From NCBI RefSeq assembly GCF_000227135.1, contig NC_018261.1:1312355-1376354 (forward strand): 64,000 nt of DNA. Direction: 5' to 3'. Below, piece after piece: positions 1 through 9,479 of this stretch. The first letter of the stretch is position 1, and each line of letters begins with the position of its first letter. A program made the translations under genes and the position numbers. The notes below the pieces were generated by a model. That model was given only the letters and a program-made list of their open reading frames with translations, ran no database searches and was not told the DNA's origin. The DNA is from Leishmania donovani. Its lineage: Eukaryota > Euglenozoa > Kinetoplastea > Trypanosomatida > Trypanosomatidae.

Positions 1-126
1 GAACAGGGCGTATCGCGTGTGGTGCTGGTCGGCGGCAGCGGCAGCGCCGGGAAAGCGCGGAACGGCGCTGCGGCCGCCGGGCGAAGGTCGAACGAAAAAG
101 CGCCGCCAAGCGATGCCGCGAAGTGA
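1..126 (+). CDS. C-terminal end of an upstream protein (partial)
   Basis: Frame 1 is open from the window edge to a TGA at 124-126 and would give the last 41 residues of a protein, beginning EQGVSRVVLVGGSGSAGK. Third codon positions are strongly G/C, like the confident genes here and unlike the spacer that follows. The fragment is glycine/alanine/arginine-rich and shows no recognisable domain. Seeing only the tail, I cannot name a function. The alternative is that this GC-rich stretch is non-coding. Confidence 0.5.
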   Translation, partial: EQGVSRVVLVGGSGSAGKARNGAAAAGRRSNEKAPPSDAAK

Positions 127-865
127 AGTGACAAGTGCGCAAGTGCGAAGGAATGTCAAAATCCTCCGATTCTCAGGAGGGGGCTTCTCGTCTGCGTGTC
201 GTTTCGTGTTTCCTTTTGTTTTTTTCAAGGTCTGCCATGGTGGTGAGTGTGATCTCCGTTGCACCTGCGCCGTCCCTCCAGCACCATCGTGAGGGCACCT
301 TTGTTTTTCTTTGTGGGCAGGCTGACGTTTCGAGTTGCAAGCGACCCAGTGGACTTGCGGTGTTTGAGGATGCATGCCCACGCCCTCGTGTACGGAAGCA
401 CGTGCATGCTCGCCGGTGTGTTGGGTGAATTGGTGGCTGCATCTGACAACGCGCTTCTTCCTGTTTCGCACTTATCTTCCTTCCCCGCCATTGGCGTAGG
501 TGTCCAGCTCCGCTCTCCTCGTCATGTGAGCCATGCTTCTGGAATGGATGCCTGTCCGCGCACTGACGCCTCTCCCGTGTTTTACTACGCAACTCTTCGT
601 TGTTCATTGTTTCTGTGTGCCGACGCTATCTCTCTCTCTGCGCCACCGCAACGGCACCTCGCGGCTTTATAAAGAAACGCGCACATATCTTTCGATCTCT
701 CTCTCTCGTAAGGGCGCCGGGCCCCTTCCTGGTCGTCCAGGCGATGCACGTCGTGCTTTCACACGTCATGTCTCACTCATGCTTTTCTTTTGCGTCTTAG
801 CCTTCTATTGTGGCGGCAGCCCCGAAGACGGAGGGTGGGGTGGGGTGGGGAAGTAGTTTGGCACA

Positions 866-1375
866 CACCTCGGTGTGTGCGGTGCCAGGGATCAGTGCCC
901 GCTCTGTGGGGAAATCCTGGCAGCCCCTCCTCCTCCTATCTCCGCGAATGCCGAACTACCTCCGGTAGTGGCAAGATCAAGTACCCGCAACGTAGGGAAG
1001 TCAGTGCGATGTATTTGCTATTCATGCCAGCGGGCAGGTCCTGGATGGGCGTGGCGTCGGAGCGACGCGCGACCGTGAACAGGGTTGTGCCATCCATATA
1101 GTAGGCAGGGTGTCAGCGTGACTCAAACGTGGCCCAACCGTCCCTCGCACTGCCTGCGGGGCGGGGTGTGGGTGGGTAGGGTTTGAGGTAGGGGTCGTGC
1201 TCCGATGACTGCGTCGGTGCATTGCTGGAGCGCGCTTCTGCACGACTGCTTCGCACCACGCGAGGTACCCCTGTGGCAGGCAGGCCAGGAGTTGCTCGGG
1301 TGGCGCATGACCTCATGTTGTATGGCCGAGCATTGGACACGTTGCGAAGTGAGAAAGACAACTCAACGGGAGTGC
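866..1375 (+). mobile_element. SIDER-type degenerate retroposon (SIDER2-like)
   Basis: About 500 bp shares ordered blocks with the elements at 24834 and 47151. These include a GGCGTGGCGTCGGAGCGAC block near 1048, a CATCCATA...GGGTGTCAGCGTGACTCAAACGTG block at 1091-1130, a GGTTTGAGGTAGGG block near 1180, and a CTCATGTTGTATGGC block near 1311. It ends in an A-rich stretch near 1360-1375. SIDERs are known non-autonomous relics of ingi/L1Tc-clade retrotransposons in Leishmania 3' UTRs; SIDER2 members are linked to mRNA instability. It is in sense orientation near the end of the preceding 3' UTR. The subfamily is inferred. Confidence 0.8.
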
Positions 1376-1556
1376 GCAACTGTGCCGCGAAGCCTCATGA
1401 GGCGCATGCTCTTACTGTTTCCGCAAGTCAGATGTTTTATCTGCTGAGTGCGCGCCTCTGGTTTTTCTTTTTTTTGTTTCATTGTTGTGGTTACTGTCTT
1501 ACTTCCAACGTGCCGCTCTTCCTTTCCCGCTTTTCTTCTCTTCTTTCGTACTCTGA

Positions 1557-1558
1557 AG
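1557..1558 (+). promoter_or_regulatory. Predicted spliced-leader acceptor AG
   Basis: This AG follows the pyrimidine tract at about 1519-1548 and lies 36 nt upstream of the ATG at 1594, with no ATG between. The layout fits trans-splicing and supports that start. Mapped 5' ends would be needed to confirm it. Confidence 0.45.
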
Positions 1559-1593
1559 CGCCCGTTGCGGGGCGGAAAGCACAGTCTGTCGTC

Positions 1594-3030
1594 ATGACGG
1601 CCCACAATGCGCTGTTGCGCGGCAGCCGTGACGATGATGTTGACATCTCTGTGCGGCGCGGGGCCCACGCAGACACACTCACGGTGGACGGCGCAGCAGC
1701 TCGCCTGCTCTCCGCTATTGCCAGCTACACGAAGTTTGCTGCAGCCACAGACGTCGAGGCAGAGAGTAGTGGCGATGCGGCGCAAGAAGCGGCCGCCCTC
1801 TCTCTCATGGCGCACATGCAGCGACTCTCGCTGCTGTGCAATGCAGCACGAACCCCCGAGACGAGCTGCACGAGCGCAGGCCAAGGCAACATCCACAAAT
1901 GCGTGGATGACTGGGCAAAGTGGCTCCTGGGCCTCGAGTCGCAGCCGATTGTGCTCGCAAGCAAAGTAGCGCTCTGCCTGCCTCCGCTCCAGGCGTGTTG
2001 GCGAGGTGGCTCTGCTGTTGATGGTGCCGGCAGCGCACACATTGATCGAATCGAAGAGGCAATCGGCAGTTTTTTTGCCCGCGCGGCGCGTAGGTGCGTG
2101 ACGGAGTGGACGACGCATGGAACACCTCTCCGCACGTTGCTGCCACCGCTGGCGTTGCTGGCCACCTACGCGCGATTCCGCTGGGCGTGGAGTCGCTTTA
2201 CGGAGCTCGGGCACGTCGGCGGCGACGAGCATCTTGGTGGGGCGGAGGGCGGTATAGCGGTTATAGGGTCTGCAGACGCGATGCACAGGCAAGAGAGCAG
2301 GTATATCGATTTTCTCAGCATCGCGGGTGAAGTGGAGTCCTGCCACGCCGACAAGCTCACGCGCGAGGTGCTTCTGCATTCCTTGAAAACCATCGATTGG
2401 CGAGCGGGTAACGCCGTACCGGCTGTGAAGGAGGTCGCGCCGCTTGTCTGGTGCGTGTTCTTGCGCTGCCGGAGCTATGCTCTGCACAGTCACTCACAGA
2501 ATCACTCCTCTTTCTCTGATTTTTTCGCCCACGAGGCGTCTGCCCGCCTGGTTGCACAGGTGCTGCGATGTACGGTGGACGGTGTCCGTCTATGCATTGA
2601 GAGGCAGGCTGCTGACATGCATGTAGCTCGTGCGACGCAGCTGTGTACCTGCGACATACCATGTCTTGTGCTGCTGACGCGGCTTTGGTTTTCGTGGATC
2701 GCGTTAGCCACTGATGCGGCGACAGTGCTTTTACCACGCCTAGAGCGCTCGCTGCGAAAGCTAGTCTCCTCGGCCGTGAAGCTGCGCGGTGGAGCGGAGA
2801 CGAAACCACCTTCATCGACTGTTGCGGCCGCACTGGCAGAAAACAGCGGCGAAGTCAGCCGGACAGAACAAGAGACACTTTTTGTGGAAGTCGCGTGGAA
2901 GGTGGCTCCATTGTCTATGTCGGAGATCGCGTCCGCCACGGCAGCGGTGCCGTGGGCCGATGCGTTTGCCCGTGCCAGGGAAGTACAGGCGGTCCTTGAA
3001 AAGCGAACCCTTGTCGCGCCAGTCCCGTAA
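1594..3030 (+). CDS. Conserved-looking unknown protein, 478 aa
   Basis: I do not recognise this protein. The ORF is open further upstream, but the residues before 1594 read through a pyrimidine tract, so the first ATG after the predicted acceptor at 1557 is chosen. The 478-residue product is alanine- and leucine-rich and probably mostly helical. It has no clear signal peptide, zinc finger, nucleotide-binding motif or convincing membrane segment; the leucine-rich patches near residues 190-205 and 365-385 look like buried helices. Cysteines are scattered rather than paired. Residues 395-430 are a polar, probably flexible stretch before a final helical part. Third-position G/C use is that of a real gene. 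Function unknown. Confidence 0.8.
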   Translation: MTAHNALLRGSRDDDVDISVRRGAHADTLTVDGAAARLLSAIASYTKFAAATDVEAESSGDAAQEAAALSLMAHMQRLSLLCNAARTPETSCTSAGQGNIHKCVDDWAKWLLGLESQPIVLASKVALCLPPLQACWRGGSAVDGAGSAHIDRIEEAIGSFFARAARRCVTEWTTHGTPLRTLLPPLALLATYARFRWAWSRFTELGHVGGDEHLGGAEGGIAVIGSADAMHRQESRYIDFLSIAGEVESCHADKLTREVLLHSLKTIDWRAGNAVPAVKEVAPLVWCVFLRCRSYALHSHSQNHSSFSDFFAHEASARLVAQVLRCTVDGVRLCIERQAADMHVARATQLCTCDIPCLVLLTRLWFSWIALATDAATVLLPRLERSLRKLVSSAVKLRGGAETKPPSSTVAAALAENSGEVSRTEQETLFVEVAWKVAPLSMSEIASATAAVPWADAFARAREVQAVLEKRTLVAPVP

Positions 3031-3772
3031 GCAGCATGCAGCGTGGTTTGCTCTGTCGGCGGCTGCATGAGCGATGTCGTCGTTGAACGTTACTTTTTCC
3101 CACCCGTGACGCCGCTGTGTGAGTTTCTCCGTGTCGGTCCCGCGTTCGTGGGCGCCACCATGGCGCCCTTTGCTATTCTTGCGTTCTTTGGGATGCGGTG
3201 GAGGGGGGAACGCGGAGGCCGCCAAGATCGGCACTGAACAGTAAGCAAAACAGTAGCACCCACACCCACACACAGATGCAGACATGCAGATGAGAGCCAC
3301 CCCCTCGGACGGCAACCGCTCACTACCCATACGCATGCCATGCCACCAGCGCCCCCTGAACGGAGGAATGCAGTGTATGCCCTCACCTTGGGAGACGACC
3401 GTGAGTTTACGATCTCGTACACGTGTCAGCAGGCATCGCATCTCGTGATCTGCGCGAGTCACCCTCGTGCAAGCTTCCCGTCTTCTCGGCAGCACGTTTA
3501 TCCTTTTTTGTTGTTGTTCCGGTACTGTGCAGTACCTCTGCGTGCGGCACGCTGTCTTTTGTGTGGGGAGTCGTATCCAGCCAACCGGTGCGAAGCGGAC
3601 GATCAGGGTGTACAGTTGGCAGCACGGTGCATGGCTATGTAGTCGCTGACTCGCCTTCCCACCCGCCTCGCCTCCTGCGCCTCTCTCCTCTCTCCTCTCT
3701 CCCTCATGGGGGCTCGGCTCTTGCTGTAACGGGCTCAAGACACAGACACACACACATACACACACACTCGAG
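3031..3772. other. Spacer with CA repeat and pyrimidine tract
   Basis: No gene seen. Short CA/ACAC runs lie at 3260-3275 and 3741-3768. A CT-rich tract at about 3660-3705 is the likely trans-splicing signal for the YbeY gene. Confidence 0.7.
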
Positions 3773-4414
3773 ATGAAGACATTCAGACACCTCACGATAA
3801 CTGGCGCCACGCCCACTCTGCACCGCGGAGCTCGGCACGTGATGCACCTTCTGCTCACCCTCGAGCGCGCCCCGTACGACACGCGACTCAGCCTAGAGTT
3901 CGTCTCCCTCGCACACATGCGTCAACTCAACTGCAAGTACAAAGGCTCAGATCGGCCCACTGATGTCCTCACCTTCACCCCGGCAGGTGAGGCGGACAGC
4001 TTTGTGAATGATCTTCTCTTCGGCGATTTTCTGGAGAGAGGCGACGGCGACACGGGCACAGGAGCCACGCTGACCACCTCACCTACGTGTGCTGGGGCGG
4101 TAGGGGCTGAGCCGAACGCCCTGACGCAGTCCATCATCCGTGCTGAGCTGATCGACCTCGGCAGCATTTTTGTGTCGCTCGACTATATGCGCCTGCGATG
4201 CCGTCGCTTCCCCTCCACTACTCTTCCCCTGGCGCCCTACCTCCATGCGGCGCTTGTGCACGCCACCCTGCACGCGCTGGGCTACGACCACAAGAATCCC
4301 GCCCTCCTTCAACAAATGGTACGGAGGGAGCAGCAGCTCGGTCGGCAGCTAGCGATGATCGCGCGCCAGCATCCCAGGTGCCTTCCTCCGCTGAGTATGT
4401 GGGATTCAATCTGA
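3773..4414 (+). CDS. ybeY: YbeY-type endoribonuclease (UPF0054)
   Basis: Predicted zinc-dependent single-strand endoribonuclease of the YbeY family, which acts in rRNA maturation and ribosome quality control in bacteria and in organelles. The product is 213 aa. The diagnostic metal motif HATLHALGYDH is present with H163, H167 and H173. Upstream, SDRPTDVLTFTP matches the family's conserved TDVLSFP segment, and the LGSIFVSLDY strand matches the usual GDIVIS strand. A low-complexity insertion rich in Gly, Thr and Ala at about residues 82-122 separates these two parts, which makes the protein longer than typical bacterial YbeY (about 155 aa). There is no obvious long presequence, but mitochondrial location is likely by family analogy. 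The start is the first ATG after the CT-rich tract. Confidence 0.9.
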   Translation: MKTFRHLTITGATPTLHRGARHVMHLLLTLERAPYDTRLSLEFVSLAHMRQLNCKYKGSDRPTDVLTFTPAGEADSFVNDLLFGDFLERGDGDTGTGATLTTSPTCAGAVGAEPNALTQSIIRAELIDLGSIFVSLDYMRLRCRRFPSTTLPLAPYLHAALVHATLHALGYDHKNPALLQQMVRREQQLGRQLAMIARQHPRCLPPLSMWDSI

Positions 4415-4879
4415 ATTCAAACTCGGAGAGAGACGGCGGAAGTGACGGCCGGAGAAATGTTCACAGAAGCATACCCACATCAAAGAGCTTGTGGGGCACG
4501 CTTTCAGGGGCCCCTCGCTGAGATGCGAGCTGCGTCGCTGTGTGCGCTAAAGCAGAGTTTTCCTTCTGCTCCGCTTGGGAAACGCATACGCATGTCCTGC
4601 GCTCATCGGCCGAATTTTTTTTTTCGCGTTTCTCAAGGCGCTTACATGTGTGCTCATGATTAGCAAGAACGCAATCCCTTGTCGATTGCAATCGCTGCCG
4701 TTCACCTCCCACCTTCTCTTCTTTCGATCGCACTCTCGACCACCTCATCGTGCGGCAGCTCCGCTAAGAGATGAGCGGATGATCAGAGAGCTGGTTGGAG
4801 TCTCTTTTCGGGCCATTCTTCACTCGTCACCTGCCACCCATTTTCACAAGTCTCGGTCGATCCATTCACGTCTTCCCTC
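4415..4879. other. Short spacer
   Basis: No gene seen. It has a T-run at 4616-4625 and CT-rich sequence at about 4700-4740 and 4800-4875, the probable splicing signal for the LRR gene. Confidence 0.65.
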
Positions 4880-6451
4880 ATGGAGGCCTTCCGCTCTGTG
4901 AGGCTAACGTGCCGCACCACGTTGGCGCCCTCCATCGCGAGGGAGGAAAATGAACACGTGCTGCGCATCTTCAATGCCCCTGCGCAGTACGCAGAGCGTG
5001 AAGCGGAGAGTCGCCTGCACAGGTTCCATGGGCGTGCCGGCTTCCTGAAGCGACAGCATGAACCCGCCATCGGCTTTAATCCGCTCCGCTTTCTGGAACG
5101 GATGTCCACGGAAGCGATGACAGATATGGACGCGGAGAAAATGGCCTACTCGATGCACACCCACGCCACATCGTTTGATCAGCTGCTGAGCTTTCTAATC
5201 GCGAAACTCCAGGAGACCGTGCAGGGCGTTTCTTGGAACCGCCCGCAAGCGCACCAGGAGTGGGATGCCGATTTGCGCTTCTACGGGCCTTGGTGGCTCG
5301 TCGTGCGCTCGGAGCGCCACCTTAGGCAGCCCCACGGCTCGACGCGCTCCATCTTGACGCACAATACAAGCGCCTCTTCCACTGTACAGGCAAGACGCAC
5401 CGCCAGCGCCGTCCCCCCGCGCGACCTCCTCTTCACGCTACACGAGGGTAAGCCAGAGAATCAATACACGCCACTGCTGGTAGAGCAGAGCATTGCGGCA
5501 GAAAGCCAGCTGATTGCCGACATTGCACTTCGATTAGGCGGACATACTTTTCAGCTCAACCTATTTCATCTTAGCGGTGTCTTTCTGGGACCTGATCGAA
5601 TGCACGTTCTCGTTTTCGACGGCTTCCGACGATTGTGCGCGGGGACGGCCACCGCGACCACGACAGCTTCAGCGATCCAGTCAGAATTCGTGGATGGCGA
5701 GGACAGTCTTCTCTCCACCCTGTCCTTGTCCTCCTGCCACATAGCTTCCGCAGGACTTCTCATCCTCCTTGCCGGCATTGTCTACCTCTCCAAGCATCAC
5801 AATTGTCACGTGCACTCGCTTGACCTCTCGTACAACGACCTGACGAGTAGCTCACTGTGGTGCCTTACACAGACGCTGCCCTTCACGAACATCAGGCGGC
5901 TGAGTCTCCGTGGAAACGTCCTCACCAGCAGGGACCCATCGGCACTGTGCGAGCTGCTCTCAGATGGTTGCAACCGAGAGATAGAGGAACTGGATCTCAG
6001 CTACACAGCCCTCTCTGCTGCGCAGACAAGCGCCCTGATCGACTACCTTCCGCGCCTGTTGAAGCTGCGCGTGCTGCTCCTGGAGGAGGTGGCCGTTCCG
6101 TCAGCGAAGTGGCCCGCCTTTGCACTAGCGGTAGCAAAGACGCATCTGCTGCGCGTGCAACTCTTCGCCGGCGCCCCGTCGTCCGTGATGGCCGGGTACG
6201 CCAAGACCATCGAAGAGATGTGCCTGCGCAACCGCCAGCGGGCGATGGAATGCTGCGGCGACGAAGTCTTGCGGAAGGGCATGACAGCATACTTTGGCGT
6301 GAAGAACGCGAGCTTTTTCCAGGAGTTTTTCCAAGTTTCGCTGCTCCGAGGTGGTCTCGCGTTTGGGGAGACGACGACAGCGCTGCCAGGCGGGTACGGT
6401 ATCTTTACCGACAATGACCCAAGTCTGCAGGTCGGAGATGCTTCGGAATGA
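4880..6451 (+). CDS. Leucine-rich repeat protein (ribonuclease-inhibitor-like LRRs), 523 aa
   Basis: The product is 523 aa. A unique N-terminal region of about 290 residues shows no domain I can name. Leucine-rich repeats follow at about residues 280-410, with the cores VHSLDLSYNDLTSSSL, IRRLSLRGNVLT and IEELDLSYTALSAAQTSAL. Their length and LxxLxLSxN pattern are of the ribonuclease-inhibitor type seen in many kinetoplastid LRR proteins, several of which are flagellar or cytoskeletal. The last 110 residues are non-repeat. LRRs form protein-binding surfaces and no catalytic motif is visible, so the partner and the compartment are unknown. The start is the first ATG after a CT-rich stretch, and the G/C-rich third positions begin there. 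Confidence 0.85.
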   Translation: MEAFRSVRLTCRTTLAPSIAREENEHVLRIFNAPAQYAEREAESRLHRFHGRAGFLKRQHEPAIGFNPLRFLERMSTEAMTDMDAEKMAYSMHTHATSFDQLLSFLIAKLQETVQGVSWNRPQAHQEWDADLRFYGPWWLVVRSERHLRQPHGSTRSILTHNTSASSTVQARRTASAVPPRDLLFTLHEGKPENQYTPLLVEQSIAAESQLIADIALRLGGHTFQLNLFHLSGVFLGPDRMHVLVFDGFRRLCAGTATATTTASAIQSEFVDGEDSLLSTLSLSSCHIASAGLLILLAGIVYLSKHHNCHVHSLDLSYNDLTSSSLWCLTQTLPFTNIRRLSLRGNVLTSRDPSALCELLSDGCNREIEELDLSYTALSAAQTSALIDYLPRLLKLRVLLLEEVAVPSAKWPAFALAVAKTHLLRVQLFAGAPSSVMAGYAKTIEEMCLRNRQRAMECCGDEVLRKGMTAYFGVKNASFFQEFFQVSLLRGGLAFGETTTALPGGYGIFTDNDPSLQVGDASE

Positions 6452-7735
6452 AACGAGTCTGTGCAACTCTGCATGTTTTCGCTTTTTTTCGGTCTCTGTG
6501 TGTAGTGGTGGTGATGGGGGGGGGGGCTATCCCGCACTGTTGCCCTTGCTTTTCTTGTCCATTTATCTGTCTCATGTGCAGTCGTGCGTTTGTGTGCGAC
6601 GCTCACCCATGAGGCGGCTGCTACGTTTGCGTGTGCATGAGCGGATGAACGGATACGAGTGGTTGGCTTCTCGACGTACAATGTGGTCCCGGCCTCGCAA
6701 CCCGGCGTCACCCTCTCTGGATCCTCTCCCTTCCTCTCACTCTGGCTCACACAAACACACACACACACACACCTCCCTCTTCGTTTTTTTTTCACTCCTT
6801 GTGATTCTTATTTGGGCGTTGTTGTTCTCTTCCTCGCTTCCCCGTTTGTACGATACCGCGTAGCTTTCGGATTGTTTCTCGTTCGTTTCTGCTTTGATCA
6901 TCGCGTTTTTTTTCCCCCTTTTTTCGTGTCGTCGTTGCATCTCTTCGTTTTTTTTTGGGGGGGGGGAGATGTTTTATCGGGCTGTGTGATAGTTGTGGTC
7001 GCTGATGTATTATCCAGCGGTGCGTTTGTTTCCTTTGGAGTTACAGCTCCCTCCCTTCCGCTCACTCACTCACTCTCGTCTGTGTGTTTGTGTGCGCCTG
7101 TGCGTAAGTGAAGATTTCTCTGTATTATTGTTTGTTTATTATTTTGCTGCTCGTCTCTGGATCCTGGAACTTGTTCTGTGTTTGCCTCCTTCTCCTTTCG
7201 CGATTCTCTTTTCCGCGTTTCTGCCTCTCCCTGATATTTGTTCGAGAATGTTCGAAGGTACTCCTGCCGCAGGCAGCAGACAGCAAGACAGTTGTGCTCT
7301 AATCCCTCTTCTAATGTTCTCCTCGAAAGTGGTCTTGTGTGGAGATGGACCACCAAAGAGCCCTTGAAAGCGGCTCGGTCTTGGCGAACGTCTCACCCGT
7401 GCTCCCTTCCTTTGTGCGCACCTCTTTCAGCGAGGTATCCCCCGACACAGCGACCACAGTGAGGAAGGGGGGGGTAGCGGAAGCACAGAGGTCGTTGCCC
7501 ACCGCCTTCGACGTCGATCGCGTTCAAGCCGAAAGATGCAGTGCAACAAAGCCCAAAGAAGAAAAGAACATAGTTTCCGTCGCCTCCCTGCATGCCTTGG
7601 TGGCAGCTCTCATGAACTGACATGAGCGCAGCCGCCCGCTCCTCCGATGTTGAGCTGTCACTGCTTCTCACCTCCACGGCGCATCCCTCTCTTTCTCGCT
7701 ACCGGCTACTCAAGAAGTCGTTGTTCCGCTTTTCC
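6452..7735. other. Spacer rich in homopolymers and CA repeats
   Basis: No gene I can support. It contains poly-G at 6516-6526, an ACAC run at 6750-6771, a T-run followed by poly-G at 6947-6967, and long T/C-rich sequence. An ORF at 7339-7620 covers 93 codons but shows no domain and mixed codon bias, so it is left uncalled. Confidence 0.6.
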
Positions 7736-8197
7736 ATGCTGCGCCGTGCGGCTTTGCGATTGGCCACGACCGCCCACAGCGGCGCTGGTGTCGCTGCTGC
7801 AGCGGGTGGTGCTGGAGGTTCTGGTCAACATATGAATTCGCAGCAACGCGTGCTGGAGATCAACTCCCCGATGTCCCTCCTGCGCATGTGCTACCGAAGT
7901 ATTGACATTAAAGTTAAGTCTCGCCACGCCCGCAGCTTTCTCAAGAAGCGGCTGATGGAGCAGTGGGCAGAGAAGTGCAAGGAGACGAACCCCGACAAGC
8001 AGCGCTTCTACATGGACTTGGCCGGCTCCTTTTTACAGGCACTGCACACGGAGCGGAACCCCAAGCCGGGCAAGGCCGTGAATTTTCAGCTGTCTCGGCA
8101 AGTCGCGTACGAGCAGAAGCTGGCAGACCGGGAGAAGAGCGCCGCTGCGCGGCGGGTGCGGCGCATGTCGAAGGAAGCGAAGGCACAGGATCATTAG
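7736..8197 (+). CDS. Small mitochondrial-like protein, possibly LYR-related, 153 aa
   Basis: The product is 153 aa. The open frame extends 38 codons upstream, but those codons cross the pyrimidine-rich leader, so the ATG at 7736 is preferred. From there the protein starts MLRRAALRLATTAH, an arginine/alanine-rich amphipathic stretch without acidic residues, which is typical of a mitochondrial presequence. A glycine-rich linker follows and then a helical, basic body. The segment near residues 43-60 (SPMSLLRMCYRSIDIK) loosely recalls the start of LYR-family helices, but the match is weak. The C-terminus is strongly basic (ARRVRRMSKEAKAQDH). Roles in respiratory-complex assembly or in the mitoribosome are both possible; neither is shown. 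Confidence 0.75.
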   Translation: MLRRAALRLATTAHSGAGVAAAAGGAGGSGQHMNSQQRVLEINSPMSLLRMCYRSIDIKVKSRHARSFLKKRLMEQWAEKCKETNPDKQRFYMDLAGSFLQALHTERNPKPGKAVNFQLSRQVAYEQKLADREKSAAARRVRRMSKEAKAQDH

Positions 8198-9479
8198 TCG
8201 CCTACCTCTTTGATGCATCCCGTTTCCTGCGTGCGCGTTCCCTCGCTGAAACTTCGCTCTCTGTTTGCCTTCCTCTGTATCTGTCATCTCAGCAAGACAC
8301 GAGAGCGAACATCGTGTTTCGTTCGCAATGGTGTTCGCTCTCGCTCTCTCATCGGGCTCCGCTCACATGTGCTGCTGCTCGAGCCAAGCAACTACAGCAT
8401 GGGTGCATTTGTGCGGTATGCATGTGTGTGCCTCCGTGCGAGGTACAGTATCAAACCCTCTGTGGACGCGTGAAAGCAACTCTTTCCACACAGAGAAAAA
8501 CCGCAGAAGCGTATCACCAGCAATCAAAAGCATGGACGGTGTACGCATGCGCTTACCCATTGGATACCACGTCTTCGATGAAGCCGCACTTTTCCCAACC
8601 GTTTCCATCCTTTCCTTCTCCCAACCGTGCTGTACACCCCTGCACTCGCAAATAAACGCGCGCGCACACGCACACGCGCTAATGTGGCACAAACGGTGCG
8701 GTCTGCGTACCCTTGCCATATTTATACATGTATGTACGCTGAAAGCACACATGCATCAGTATCAGTAACACCGCATCGGCACGGAGAGCCATCACGTGTG
8801 AGTTCCTCACCTCTTTGTTCCTACATTGCTTTGTGTTTGACTCCGCTGCCGCCGCGCACCCCACCCCTTCGTCGTCCTTTTCGCACTGCAGCATCTCAAC
8901 GTACACCGCTGTCCACGGCCACCTCTTTCCTTCCGCAGTTCCTCTCCGCTGCGTCGTCTGGCTGAGCCTCCCTCCGCCCACGCGCCCTTGTCCTGTCTCT
9001 TTTCGGGCTTTACGTCTACTCGTCCTCTCTCTCTCTCTCCTCCTGGCCCACCGCCTACAGCGCATTCCCAATACACAAGAAGCAGAACCGCCCAAACACC
9101 ACGGCGAGTCAGGACTGGTCTCTCTGCATTGTACATGACCGGTCATACCCTCGGTGTTACCCTCATCCTGCCCTTCTGCTCTGCCTTTACACGGCATTCG
9201 CCTTCTTGTGATACGCATTGCACACCGGCTGCTTTTTGTTCTTCGTCGCTGCAGCCCCGCCGTCTGGCTGCGCTCGCCTCCACAGCATTTCTTATCAGCG
9301 CCTTTGTTGACTCACGGCTTCCTCTTGTCTGGGGCCTCTTCAGCCTCTTCTCCGATTCCATCTACTCGTGGTTTTGTTCTCGTCGCTGTCGTCCTGCAGA
9401 GGCTCACCGCACAACACCACCTGTGTGGTGCTCTTCCGCCGGAATGTGTTCACGGCCGGCTCGTCCATTTCGACTCACC
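8198..9479. other. Spacer before the P450 gene
   Basis: No gene seen. CG/CA-rich alternating sequence lies near 8655-8680 and a CT-rich tract at about 9020-9045. The stretch 9135-9479 stays open in the P450 frame but reads as leader; a likely acceptor is the CTGCAG near 9395-9400. Confidence 0.6.

Larger units (their letters stand above)
127..1593. other. Spacer: 3' UTR of the upstream gene, SIDER element, 5' UTR of the next gene
   Basis: No convincing gene. It holds a four-tract G-run at 833-850, a SIDER element at about 866-1375, and a strong pyrimidine tract at about 1519-1548 that leads into the predicted splice acceptor of the next gene. Short ORFs have mixed codon use and look like chance. 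Confidence 0.7.

Noticed and set aside
1363..2493. 376-codon ORF on the minus strand, and similar long minus ORFs at 2812-3918 and 44292-45245
   Set aside because: Antisense shadows of GC-rich + strand genes; no domains, and no other evidence of minus-strand genes.
8988..9479. 164-residue N-terminal extension of the P450
   Set aside because: The frame is open, but it crosses pyrimidine tracts and a likely splice acceptor near 9400; P450s start with a membrane anchor, which begins right after 9480.
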